From positions 1-64,000 of the forward strand of contig BDDC01000070.1 of the NCBI GenBank assembly GCA_001662425.1: 64,000 bases of DNA, read 5' to 3'. The stretch is from Chlamydomonas sphaeroides. Taxonomy: Eukaryota; Chlorophyta; Chlorophyceae; Chlamydomonadales; Chlamydomonadaceae. The position numbers and the translations under genes were made by a program. Below, one piece after another: positions 36,592 to 47,286 of the stretch; the first letter of the stretch is position 1, and each line of letters begins with the position of its first letter. The notes under the pieces are model-generated. The model saw only the letters and a program-made list of their open reading frames with translations, was not told the origin of the DNA and did not search any database.

Positions 36592-37703
36592 CATTTAGTA
36601 AGCACGACCCGAGTGTGTGAGGCAAGCCGTGTCGGGCAGCAGCGGGTTATGCATGTGTATTGCAAGTGTTGTCTGGCGTCAGCATACTAGTTACATACAG
36701 CTCATGCGAGGCGCTGAGGCCGTCAAGACCTTCCGAGGCAATGGGTCCTCTCGCTCGGCTGAGGTTTAGCGCCGGTGCACGGCAGGGACCGCCTCAGAGC
36801 GCGCGTGCGTGAGACATGCACATGTTGCTGCCTCAGAGCGTGATGAAGAAGTGGCACGCCTAGACCGGCTACTCGAGTGCAGTCGCTCGAGCGGGTGCTG
36901 TGCCGTAGCTCTCACAGCAGGTGCTGCTTACTGCAGGCGTCTGGCGCCGCAGCAGCAGCCTATGTGCCCATGTGGTGTAACACGCACGTACGCGACTAAA
37001 CCCAGCAGCAAAGGGACAGCCGAGCACGCTGGGCCCTGCTGGGCGAGCCACTGCGGCGGGTGGCAGGCCGTGGAATGAAGCTGCCGCTACACAGGCACGC
37101 AGCAGCAGCAGCCAATGGAATAGGATTGGGCATGGAATGGCCGCGCTGGCGTCCAGGAGGTGGGGTGCATCGCACCCTGGCTTACCCCTCTAACCCTGAT
37201 CACTGCGTCGCCGCAGCACGCGGCACGGCGAGTACGGGTCGATGTGGTAGATGACCCCTACCACAGACCTATAGCACGAGGAGCCTGTTTCTGTCATCTC
37301 GGGATGCCTTTCACTACGTTGCGGACTGGCGGGCGGACGGGCTGGCGACCCCCAGCAACGGCCCCCTCGGACCATGTCCGCCACCTTCAGTAACCTGCTA
37401 GCACGATGTACCCCTGGGCACACGCACCTCCTCATCCCGCATTCATCAGTCCCGCTACACTGGCCGGGCATGATGCTAGGTCTCGCTCGAGGACGGGAGC
37501 TCGATCGATTGCCATGCGTCTCCCGCCGTCAACCCAAACCGCGTCTGTACGTACGGCGGTTCGCTGGCGCAGCTGACCAGCAGCTGACCAGCAGCAGCGT
37601 ACCTGGGGCTGCGAGGCTGTAGCGCGCAGCGGCAGCCGTACCGTACGTCGCTGGCCCCGCTAGCTCCTGGCCGCTGTGCCGGCCTCGCGTTAGCACCTGG
37701 CCT
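36592..37703. other. Intergenic, nothing recognised
   Basis: Open frames are short, and no motif or consistent exon chain was found on either strand. Confidence 0.4.
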
Positions 37704-38449
37704 TTGCTTGACCCGCGTGTGCAGGCTGGGCCCGGGCAGCTGCCGCAGCAGCCGGCTGTGGTTGCCGCGCTGGGCCGGCTGCGGAGCCCTCGCTGGAGCT
37801 GGGCCTGCCCTCTGCCGAGCAGGCGGCCGCGCTGCTGCCGCACTTCACGGTACCGACGCGGCTATGTAACAGGAGCTAACCTGCTACAAGCAAGAGGTCT
37901 CTCAAGATGCTCCACGGAGCCACGGAAGTGGTACATATGCGCTGCTGCCGCACCTGACGGTACCGACGCGGCTGGAGCTTCGGCTGCGGGCGGCTTCCCC
38001 CCTTAGTGGCGCTGGCGTGCACCGTCTGTATATCCTGCCGCCCGCGAGTGCTGCTGCTCTATCGGCAGGCAACACACCAAGCTGGGGGGCCCCCCTGCTA
38101 CCCAATGTGCAGCTGCTGACGGCGTCCGACCACCAGGCCGTCAGGCAGGCAGGGGGCCGACAACACCATCCAGGCGTGCACCCGGCAGGCGAGTGCGCAC
38201 GCGCTGCCGGGCTGCCTGCTGCACCCCCCGCTCGCCCAAGCCCATGCATCGCAGCTCTACATAGTTACAACGGCACGCGCACGCCCATCACATCCTCGTA
38301 ATCCCGACTTCCGCAGGAGCCCTGCAGCACTGCCGGCACACGCGCGGGGCGGCGCTCTGGCCGACGCGTGGGGGCTTCCGGCCAGCCGCTGGCGTGGCTT
38401 CGAGCGCAGCGCGGCGCAGCTTCCGATGGAGCTTGAGTCGTCGGCGTGA
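37704..38449 (+). pseudogene. Decayed leucine-rich-repeat-like sequence
   Basis: Segments such as SLELGLPSAEQAAALLPH and LLPHLTVPTRLELRLR resemble algal leucine-rich repeats of F-box or LRR proteins. They lie in different frames and are interrupted by stops (for example after PTRLCNRS). A 35-base block, GCGCTGCTGCCGCACYTSACGGTACCGACGCGGCT, is repeated at 37829-37863 and 37939-37973. A possible last exon, after a CAG acceptor near 38317, ends at TGA 38447-38449. It could be a live gene whose exons I failed to join, and the following assembly gap limits judgement. Confidence 0.33.
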
Positions 38450-38520
38450 AGCCAGGGAGCAGCATGCATGACAGGCCTGTTAGCGGCAGGGTTAGTGCAT
38501 AGGCGGGCGTATTCTGCTGG

Positions 38521-38965
38521 ATAGGTGTGTGTGTGNNNNNNNNNNNNNNNNNNNNNNNNNNNNNNNNNNNNNNNNNNNNNNNNNNNNNNNNNNNNNNNNN
38601 NNNNNNNNNNNNNNNNNNNNNNNNNNNNNNNNNNNNNNNNNNNNNNNNNNNNNNNNNNNNNNNNNNNNNNNNNNNNNNNNNNNNNNNNNNNNNNNNNNNN
38701 NNNNNNNNNNNNNNNNNNNNNNNNNNNNNNNNNNNNNNNNNNNNNNNNNNNNNNNNNNNNNNNNNNNNNNNNNNNNNNNNNNNNNNNNNNNNNNNNNNNN
38801 NNNNNNNNNNNNNNNNNNNNNNNNNNNNNNNNNNNNNNNNNNNNNNNNNNNNNNNNNNNNNNNNNNNNNNNNNNNNNNNNNNNNNNNNNNNNNNNNNNNN
38901 NNNNNNNNNNNNNNNNNNNNNNNNNNNNNNNNNNNNNNNNNNNNNNNNNNNNNNNNNNNNNNNNN
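38521..38965. other. GT microsatellite and 430-base assembly gap
   Basis: A GTGTGTGTGTG run at 38525-38535 runs directly into 430 undetermined bases (38536-38965). The gap was probably left because the dinucleotide repeat could not be assembled. Long open frames across the gap are artefacts of the Ns. Confidence 0.98.
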
Positions 38966-39730
38966 CAGGCAGAATCGCCGCGCGACGTCGTGGGTCTCGA
39001 TCGCAGCGGCGCTGGGCGCTCTGGAAACGTCAGCTTGCGGGTCTACCGGCTGCTCATATTGCCGCATGCTTTGCGCATGCCTTCACGCACCTCTGCTCAT
39101 GGGGACTGAAGCAGCAGGCTATGCCTCCCCTCGCACGCGCCGCTGTGGAGCGCGGTGGGTAGCTGGTGTACGAAGGCTTTGTAAAGGCCAGAGTGGGTTG
39201 TGATGCGTCACGGGACGTCTCGTGACGGCATGCCTGGCATGCGCGCCGCCGCAGATGCCTCGAAGGGGCGGGGAACGCGTGTGGGCGGCAGGCTGTCGGC
39301 TACAACTGCGTGAGGAATCGACAGAAGCCCTTGTAAGCCAGAAACCTAGGGCTAGGGTTGGGTCAAGTTCCCACTACCAGCTGCGCCCATGCTGCATGGC
39401 ATGCAAACCCAGGGGTCAAAGCGCGGCCATCGCTCCACATTGGGCACACCCGGCGTTGTGTGGGGCACTGCCATAAACCCGATTGTCATCCGGCAACCGT
39501 TAGACGAGTCGACAAATCAGCTCGTCGGTCCCGCAAGGGAGTTGGCAACATGAATACGCTGCTCCGCGCCTCACGAGCAACACTCGGTAGCATTCTGCAG
39601 CCTGCCTTCGGCCAACGGAGCTCTGGTGCTGTGCCTCTCTCAGGTCAGGATTTTGGCGCGTGCAACTTCCGACACCTCCACAGAAGCCACCCAACTGCTG
39701 CTGCGCCTCTACCGCACACAGTTCGCCATA
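38966..39730. other. Upstream region of isocitrate dehydrogenase
   Basis: No coding exon is recognised. The stretch should hold the promoter and 5' UTR of the following gene. A short CCTAGGGCTAGGGTTGGG at about 39345-39362 resembles telomere-like sequence, but is too short and irregular to call. Confidence 0.4.
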
Positions 39731-42700
39731 ATGCTACACGTAGCGTCGCAGAAAACTAGTCGCCGCCCAGTAGGGCTCGCTGCGCGCACCATCCCCGGCG
39801 GCGTTCGCGCGCGACCCTTGCGCAGCCTCGCCTCCGAGCTATTGCATCGTCGTTCTATAGGCTCGCCGTGCGCGATCGCGGCTGTGGCGGTCCACCTCAA
39901 CCGACACCCCGAGCACCCGGCTGGCCCCATGCGCGCCACAGTGCGCGCCATGGCGTCCAAGATCCACGTTGCCAACCCGGTGGTTGACCTCGATGGCGAT
40001 GAGATGACGCGGTAAGGCCCGGGGCGGCCGGGGCTGAGGAAAGGGGGCCCCCAGCGCACGACGTGGTAGGCGGCACCCGTCAGGGTGCGTCAGGGTGCGT
40101 CATACATCAGTCTGTTGTTGCCCCGCCGGCCCCCGGCCATGGCGGGCCAGTGCGGCGATCCTCGACCCCGCCCCCACCCCCGCCGCGGTCCCCCGCCACC
40201 TCGTCCCCGTATGGCCGCAGGGTCATCTGGCAGCAGATCAAGGTGTGGGGCCGCGCCGCGATGGATGCAGCCATCCCGCAGCCCCCGGCACTACGGCTAC
40301 CCCGCCGAGCGCCCTCCTCGCGGCCCACATGAGGCGGCGACGCTTGCTGAGGCACGCGCTGCCTCCTCCTCCCCCTGCCCATGTCCCACCCCTTCTTTCC
40401 CCCAGGACAAGCTCATCCTGCCGTACCTGGACCTGCAAATCAAGTACTACGACCTGGGGCTGCCCAACCGGTGCGAGAGAGGCCTCAGAGGGGAATGGGG
40501 AGGAAGGGTTGGGTTAGGGTAGAGTGCGGGGGATGGGGAGCAAGGGAGGCGGGGGCCTGGCCAAACAAGAGTGTGCACGTAAGCACGTTTCGCAACACTG
40601 CACACCTCACCGGCACAAACCGCGCCAAGTATCTGGATACCTCCATTCCGCTCCCAAGCTGGTTCGTCACTGCCTCTGTACCCCTCCCCGCTCTCCCGCA
40701 GTGACGCGACGGACGACAAGGTGACGGTGGAGGCGGCGCACGCCATCCAGGTGAGGGGGTCGTGCGGGAAGGGGGGGTGGACTACCGGGGGGATTTAGAG
40801 TGCCGTTGACAGGCTATGGAACGGAGCGTGCAGGGCTGGGCCGGGTCGGGCCAGGGATGTGCGACAGGCCAGGCGCAGGAGTGTCGGGGCTGCCGCAATG
40901 AGGGATGAGTCATGGGGTGCCGGGGGTGAGGCGCCGTGGCACGGTGGGTAGCGTGCGTCCTGCCTCCAATGCCCTTGGCCCTTGCCTGCCTGCGCCTCCG
41001 CCGTCCGACGCCCTCCCCCTCGGCCCACCCCATCCCACCCCACACACCCCTCTACCAGAAATACAATGTGGGCATCAAGTGCGCTACCATCACCCCCGAT
41101 GAGGCGCGCGTGAAGGAGTTCGGGCTCAAGAAGGTAAGGGGGCCAGGGGGCGGAGGGAGCGGGAGGGATGGGAGGCGCTGACGGGCGATGGGCGGGGGGA
41201 AGGCGTGGGAGGGGCCACAGGGAGGAGAGAGCGGGTTTGGGGCGTGCGGTCGCATGGATAGGGGCCAAGTCAGGGGGCAAGTCAGGGGGCACCGGGGGAG
41301 GTGCAGGCTGAAGGTCGCACCGGCAGGCTGCCGTGGGACAGGCAAGGAAACGATATGGGGCGAATTCGTCCAGAGGTCAAGAGCTCGCTCTCCGTGCACC
41401 GGCCGTCCAAGCCCCTGCGCCGCCTGCTCCCCTCCACCCCGCCGCTCGCTTCCCCCTCCCCAGATGTGGAAGTCGCCCAACGGCACCATCCGCAACATCC
41501 TCAACGGCACCGTGTTCCGGTGGGGGGCGTGGGGGGGAGGGGGAGAGGCAGCGGGTTTTGAGACAATGTGAGGTTGCAGCGGTCAGGGGCAGGCGCTGGT
41601 GGTTGGCGGGCGGGTTTCGAGGCGGCGCGGGCGCTGTTTCAACGCTGCCCTTACGTCAGCACCCTCTGCAAGCCTCCTCTCTCCCTTCTTGCCTCGCCCC
41701 TTTTTCCGGCCAGGGAGCCCATCGTCATCTCCAACATCCCCCGCCTGGTGCCCGGCTGGACCAAGCCCATTGTCGTGGGCAGGTGGGGCCGGGGGGCTGA
41801 CGGAAGGGGATCCGGCGGCGTGTGGCGGAGGGCGGGGAGGGTTGGCCGGTGAAGGCCCATCGTCGTGGGCAGGGTTGCCTCACCGCCCTGTTGCCCTCTT
41901 TCCTTTCCCTTGCCTCTCACCATCCCTAAACTCCACCTCGCCCCCTCCCGTTCCTTATTCAGGCACGCCTTCGGCGACCAGTACAAGGCCACCGACTTCG
42001 TGGTGGAGGAGCCCGGGGTGCTGGAGATGACCTTCACGCCCGCCTCGGGGGGGCCGCCGCGCAAGTTCGAGATCTACAAGTACGAGGTGAGCGCGGTCGG
42101 GTGGGGATGGAGCGAGGGGCAAGGGAAGGGGAGGTAGGGGCAGCAGGGGAGCCTGGCGCGCTTGGGGCTGGAATGTGGTGAGGCAGGGTCGTGGACGAGT
42201 ATACCGGAGAGGTGATGGGGTGGATGGTGGGCGGGTGGGTGGGGCGGCGCAGGGGCTTGGCGCATGGGTGGGTGGGGCAGCGCCAAGGGGCGTGCCTCTG
42301 GGGGCGGGGGACACGAGGATCCTGAACCAGCACCACAGGTCCCACCCCCTCCACCCTCTCACTCTTCCCCCGCCGCTCCCGCCCTCGTCGCCCAGGGCGC
42401 GGGTGTGGCCATGGGCATGTACAACACGGAGGAGAGCATCCGCGGCTTTGCCAGCAGCTGCTTTGAGTACGCGCTGCAGAAGAAGTGGCCGCTCTACCTG
42501 AGCACCAAGAACACCATCCTCAAGGCCTACGACGGCCGGTGAGGAGCGCTGGGGCCGGCGGGGGGGGGCTGGGGCACCTGGGGTTTGGGGTTGGGCCCCA
42601 GAGGGCCGGGGGCCAGTGGACGGGCGGGGATGCGATGCCTAAAATGGACGATGAGGAGAGGGCTGCAGGAGTCGGGCGGGCGTGCAGGTCATGGCGGTTG

Positions 42701-44665
42701 AGGGTCTGAGATGGGTGGGAAAGTAAGGTGAGGGCGGGTGAGGCGAAGCAAAGGAGCGTATGTGCGTCGCCACCAATGACCCTGTCGCCCCGTGCCCGCC
42801 CGCGCCCCACGCCCGCTGCTGCTGCCGCACAGCTTCCTGCAGATCTTCGCCGAGATCTACGAGAAGGAGTACAAGAAGCAGTACGAGGAGGCCGGCATCT
42901 GGTACGAGCACCGCCTCATCGACGACATGGTGGCGCAGGTACGGCGGCAGGTGTCCGGCAATGACGTACGGCAGCCGCGGCGCGAGGTCGCGTACCATGC
43001 AGCGGGCGCAGCGCAGCTGCAAACGCCATCCGTGCGCTGCAGGCCTAGGTAGCCTCATGCGTGCTCCGTGACGACCCTGCCGCCCTACTCCCGCTTCCTC
43101 GCCACTAGGCGCTCAAGTCCAGCGGCGGCTTCGTGTGGGCTTGCAAGAACTACGACGGTGACGTGCAGAGCGACATCGTGGCGCAGGTGGGGGGGGGGGA
43201 AAGGTCGGCGGCGGGTCAGGGCGGGGCGGCAGACGGGAGGCAGTGATGGTACGCACGATGTCTGGGCATGAGCACCCCCTGTGCGCTCGCCTCACCCCTC
43301 AGGGCTACGGCAGCCTGGGCCTCATGACCTCGGTGCTGGTGACGCCCGACGGCAAGACCGTGGAGGCGGAGGCGGCGCACGGTGAGGAAGCGGGGGGCAA
43401 CGGGGAGGGGGGCGGTGCACAGCGTGGCATGGGGAGGGGCGGGGGAAGGAGGTCCACGGTGGCATGAGCAAAAGGATGCGCAGGTGGGAAGGGGTGGATG
43501 GAGACGCGTGTGGATGGAGACATGTGTGGATGGAGACATGTGTGAATGGAGACGCGTGCGGCGCACGCGTTGGGGCCCATTGCAGTACGGGGGCAGCGGT
43601 CCCGAGCGCAGCTACCTCGAATAGACCCACGGCATGTGTAGGGGCGCTCACCGCCCCCTCCTGGCCGGCCTCCCCCAGGCACCGTGACCCGCCACTGGCG
43701 CGAGTACCAGAAGGGCCGCCCCACCTCTACCAACCCCGTGGCCTCGATCTTCGCCTGGACCCGCGGCCTGGCGCACCGCGGCAAGCTGGACAACAACCAG
43801 GAGCTCATCGCCTGGTGCCACGTGAGAGGGAGGGGAGGGGAGGGACGGGGCAGGGGAGGGGCGGAGGGGCAGGAGGGAGGTTAGGGGGTTTACGACGGCA
43901 AGTGTCCAGCAGGGGGCAGCGGGGGTGCCGCCATGGTCGTACCGGTGCACAGCCGTTCTGCGCCGAGAGCCGCTGCTGACCGGCGGCGCCGCCTCCTGCC
44001 CCGCGGCCCCGCGGTCGCTCCTGCTCTACTCAGGACCTGGAGGCCGCCGTGATTGAGACCATCCAGGCGGGCAAGGTGACCAAGGACCTGGCCATCTGCA
44101 TGCACGGCACCAACAAGGTGGGCGAGGGGGAGGGAGGGAGTCTGGAGGCTCGGGGATGGGCAAGCAGGGCGTGCGGACGACCGCAGTCCCGTGGCGCAGT
44201 CCCGAAGCGCCAGGGCGCCGTGCCCTGGTGGGGGGGCAGTGGGACCTTCAACACGCAGGGGTGCTAGTTGGGATATTGCACCTCCACACCTGGCTCTCTA
44301 GCCAACGCACAGAGCAAAACACAACCCCTTCCCCCTTCTCTGCTGCCCCGCCTGCCCCCGCGCTCCCCTGCAGGTCACGCCCGACCAGTACCTCAACACG
44401 GAGCCCTTCATGGACGCCATCGCCGCCACCTTCCAGGCCAAGCGCGCTGCCAAGTGAGGGACGCACCGGTGCGGTGGGGCGGCCTGCCTGGTAGGGGCTG
44501 CGCATGGCAATGGGCATGGGCTGGCTGCGAGGAGCATCAAACGGAAACATTAGGCAGGGCAAGTCGAGTGCGCCGCGATTGGCGCAGAAGCGGGCGGGTG
44601 GGCGGTGCGCTGCTGACTGCCGCGGCCGTGCTCTCCCTTCCAGGGCGACTGGCTCCAAACTGTAA
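39731..44665 (+). CDS. IDH: NADP-dependent isocitrate dehydrogenase, possible alternative peroxisomal C-terminus
   Basis: Exons: 39731-40011, 40221-40242, 40406-40470, 40702-40750, 41059-41133, 41464-41519, 41714-41782, 41963-42086, 42396-42538, 42833-42938, 43109-43186, 43303-43381, 43679-43821, 44034-44117 and 44374 onward. The enzyme oxidises isocitrate to 2-oxoglutarate and CO2, making NADPH. Family landmarks are [72 protein letters not shown], the metal-binding YDGDVQSD and the NADP-binding AHGTVTRHWREYQKG. Reading exon 15 to TGA (44455-44457) gives 485 residues ending AAK. Splicing the 190-base intron 44454-44643 instead adds exon 16 and gives 491 residues ending ATGSKL, a PTS1 signal. 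About 73 residues precede the MASK start of the conserved enzyme and look like an Arg-rich presequence. In-frame ATGs at 39929 and 39950 could make presequence-less forms. Enzyme identity is very sure; the choice of end is not. Confidence 0.92.
44644..44665 (+). other. Alternative last coding exon encoding a Ser-Lys-Leu terminus
   Basis: A pyrimidine-rich acceptor (CTCTCCCTTCCAG, ending at 44643) precedes 22 bases. Joined to AA of exon 15 (ending at 44453), they read Lys-Ala-Thr-Gly-Ser-Lys-Leu-stop. The donor GTGAGG at 44454 overlaps the TGA stop of the unspliced form. A TGTAA (44661-44665) overlaps the final stop and could also act as a polyadenylation signal, which is an alternative explanation for the sequence. 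Confidence 0.65.
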
Positions 44666-44753
44666 GGCGCTGGGGGCGGTGCGGCGGTGGCGCAATGCGT
44701 CCGCGCGGGGACCGGCGCCGCCGCTGGGCTGCGTTTGGAGGGTCTGCGGTCTC

Positions 44754-44890
44754 GGTGTGCCCGAGACCCCTCAAATGGTCCCAGCGGTGACCGCATAATG
44801 ACCGACAGTGTTCGTCTGGTCTGGCTGGCCTCTTTTTGGGGGGCAAGCCATGCAGCCATGCGCAGCTGGGGAAGTTTGGAGGAGCAGTGA
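44754..44890 (+). repeat. Dispersed repeat family, copy 3
   Basis: It starts at CGGTGTGCCCGAGACCCCTC, continues through CCGCATAATGACCGAC, GTCTGGCTGGCCTCTTTTTG and CCATGCGCAGCTGGGGA, and ends with GTGACCC. It shares the longer 5' part with the 46.5 kb copy. Confidence 0.8.
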
Positions 44891-46483
44891 CCCACGGGTA
44901 TGCGGTGACCGGGGTGCGGCGGTGGCGTGGGACCTCGAGGAAGGCGAAGAAGAGGTGGGGCAGGGCGGCTGCTCGGCACACGAAGATTGCGCGGTCGTTT
45001 GCGTATGCGGCATTCTTTGGCTATGTGGATGCGGGCCCCCTGGGCGCAGCATTTGCGGCCTGGCGGGCGCGGCGCTCTCGGACCAGATGAGGCGCGGATG
45101 TCAGATCGGATCAACCCCTTTGCCTGTGAGGCAGGTGTGTTGGGTAGAGGTGATGTACTGTAGCGCAGAGCCGGGCTTGCGTCGCTGGCGTCGGGTAAGC
45201 AGTGCGTTTGCGCTGGCGCTTCCCTGATGGGGGGCAAACCCTTTTGTCATGCTGGTGTCCTGGACGGGCAGCGCATTGCTGCTGTCGGCAAACCTCCTGA
45301 AGCGCCGAAGGGGTGTGGCGTGGGGTTGCGGGCGCTACGAAACGCACACGGGGCGGCAGTGGCGGGGTTGCACCAGCACGGGTGTAATCTTTGGTCGGGC
45401 CGTGATTGTGGCGTCCACGTGTCACTGGGCGCCGCCGCGGAGCGATGCGAGGTGCGCGGGGCACGGGGGCCCCTGAGGGCCAGGCCAGCATGCGCGACTT
45501 TGGCCGGGCCCAACAGTTGATACAGGTAGGCAGTGCATCATGCCCTTTGACTTTGCCGGCAAGTGGGGGCAAGAACCCGCACATGTCACAGGCTCACAGC
45601 AGGACACAGAATCATTGCGTCAGGAGGCTCCTGCATTGCGTTGCACGGAACGCTGTGCCTGTATCAGCCACTAACCGTTGGCCCTGCTCCCATATCAGTG
45701 TCAGTTTGCTCGCCCCGTTCCGTAGGAAACGGGGCGGAAGCCTTTGCAATCACGTCGAAAGCGCTCCAGAGGGGACCACTGCCTAACGGATAAACGTTTC
45801 GTTGCGGGTTGCAACGTTAGGTCGTCCCTTGTTGCCGCTGTTTCGTGCCTATCCTGGTGTGGGGTGGGCGGTGGCGTGTAAAGTGCGTGTCTGCTAGAAA
45901 GGGAGCATGAGGTGCTTGCTCGAAGTCTCACGGAGCATGCGCGGCCCCTGCCCTACGCCCCAGGTCTGCAACAACTGCGGGTGCGGCCAGCTGCCTGCGC
46001 TAGGATGCTACCTGGGGCGCGACGTGCGCATGGCGTGCAAGTCTGCCAAGGCTGCGGCACGACATGGAGTGAGTGTCGCGGGACTATGGGTGACTGTATG
46101 GGCGGACGGGTGAATGGGTACATATCACAGGCCGCGTACCAACGCGCTGCTGCCCATCCCCCTCCTTCCCCCGCAGCATTTCTTTTAGTCTCCACCCACT
46201 ACGTAACAAGACCGTGACCTCAACGCCGCTCTGAACATGCTGCTGCTGCTGTGCCTCCAGCTGCTCGGGGCTGAGCGCCCGGCCTGCTTCCGCCCTGGCG
46301 GCGGCGATGGGCCGGGCGGCGATGGGCCGGGCGGCGGAGGCGGAGGGGATGGTAGCGGCCGCCGCAAGCGGCCGCGACACAGCTAGAGCGGCAGCAGCGG
46401 CGGCGTGCGTTGAGATGTGCATTCCTGCCGTTTCAGGCAGTTCGGGCGGCGAGGTCCGGCCCGTGGGGATGAGGGCACGGTTG

Positions 46484-46607
46484 TCGGTGAGCCCGAGACC
46501 CCTCAAATACCCCGGCGACAACCGCATAATGACCGACTGTTTGCGTTTGGTCAGGGTGGCCTCTTTTTGGGGCGAGCCATGCACCCATGCGCAGCTGGGG
46601 AGGTTTG
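46484..46607 (+). repeat. Dispersed repeat family, copy 4
   Basis: It has the same block order and orientation as the 44.8 kb copy: GAGCCCGAGACCCCTCAAAT, CCGCATAATGACCGACTG, GTGGCCTCTTTTTGGGG, CACCCATGCGCAGCTGGGGA. The two could be termini of one inserted element, or independent copies. Confidence 0.8.
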
Positions 46608-47286
46608 TAACGCAAACATGCAAACAGCAGCTCCTCGCGTTGCAGACAGCGGTTCCTGGCGTATGTTCCGGCATGGCCGGGGCCTGCCGGGGCACGGCCG
46701 GGGTAAGACTTGGTTCGTGCTTTTCGCCTGGACCAGCCAGTGTGGCTGGTCCATTGCGCTGAACTTCAGCGCCCGTTACCCAAGCCTGTTCATATGTCAT
46801 GAGTTGATAGCAATCTGTTCAAGTTGTTCATATGGCGACTTGGTCCAGTTGGGCGAGGTGCCGGACCAGTTGGCCACGACACCATTAATTGCGCCGCAAT
46901 TCTGTCCTTCTTATACCATTGGCACTCGTTCATCCCCAAGCGTGTGCACGCAAGGCATCAACGACCCAAGCACTTCGCCGAACTTGCCCAACGGAGCACC
47001 TAGCACTCTCATTATACTTGGTAGATGCCAACTATCCGTCGCTGCTGCTAACGGAACTGTCGCAACGCTGCAAAGCAGCCGAGCTGCTGCGGCGCCCATA
47101 CGCCACAGCTCCTCGCTCCGGGCTGCGTCAAGGTGGAAAGTAGTGTCTCTCGGTAAATGCCCTCAGTTCATCTTAAGACAGCGCATGACATGGCCCAAAC
47201 TGCGTCGCTCGCTCGCTCGCTCGCAGGCCGAGTCGGGCTTCGGCGCCGTTCATAGCGGGCAAGCAGCCGCGCCAACGTAGCCGCAC

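Larger units (their letters stand above)
44666..47286. other. Repeat-bearing intergenic region
   Basis: It contains two direct copies of the dispersed repeat (44754-44890 and 46484-46607) about 1.6 kb apart. Open frames between them have no recognised motif. A Cys-rich frame near 45960-46070 (VCNNCGCGQLPALGC) faintly suggests a decayed zinc finger. From about 46790 to 47110 base composition is visibly less GC-rich than the surroundings. No gene is supported. Confidence 0.45.

Noticed and set aside
38525..39203. Four long open frames spanning 38.5-39.2 kb
   Set aside because: They consist almost entirely of undetermined bases translated as X, with only short unremarkable tails.
39345..39362. 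Telomere-like CCTAGGGCTAGGGTTGGG
   Set aside because: Only about three imperfect units, not the algal TTTTAGGG repeat, and no array. A similar short GGGTTAGGGTAG inside an intron near 40507 is also chance.
45907..46113. MYND-type zinc finger
   Set aside because: The cysteines (VCNNCGCGQLPALGC) fit only the first pair and loop. The later Cys/His positions and the Tyr-Cys-Ser motif are missing or in another frame.
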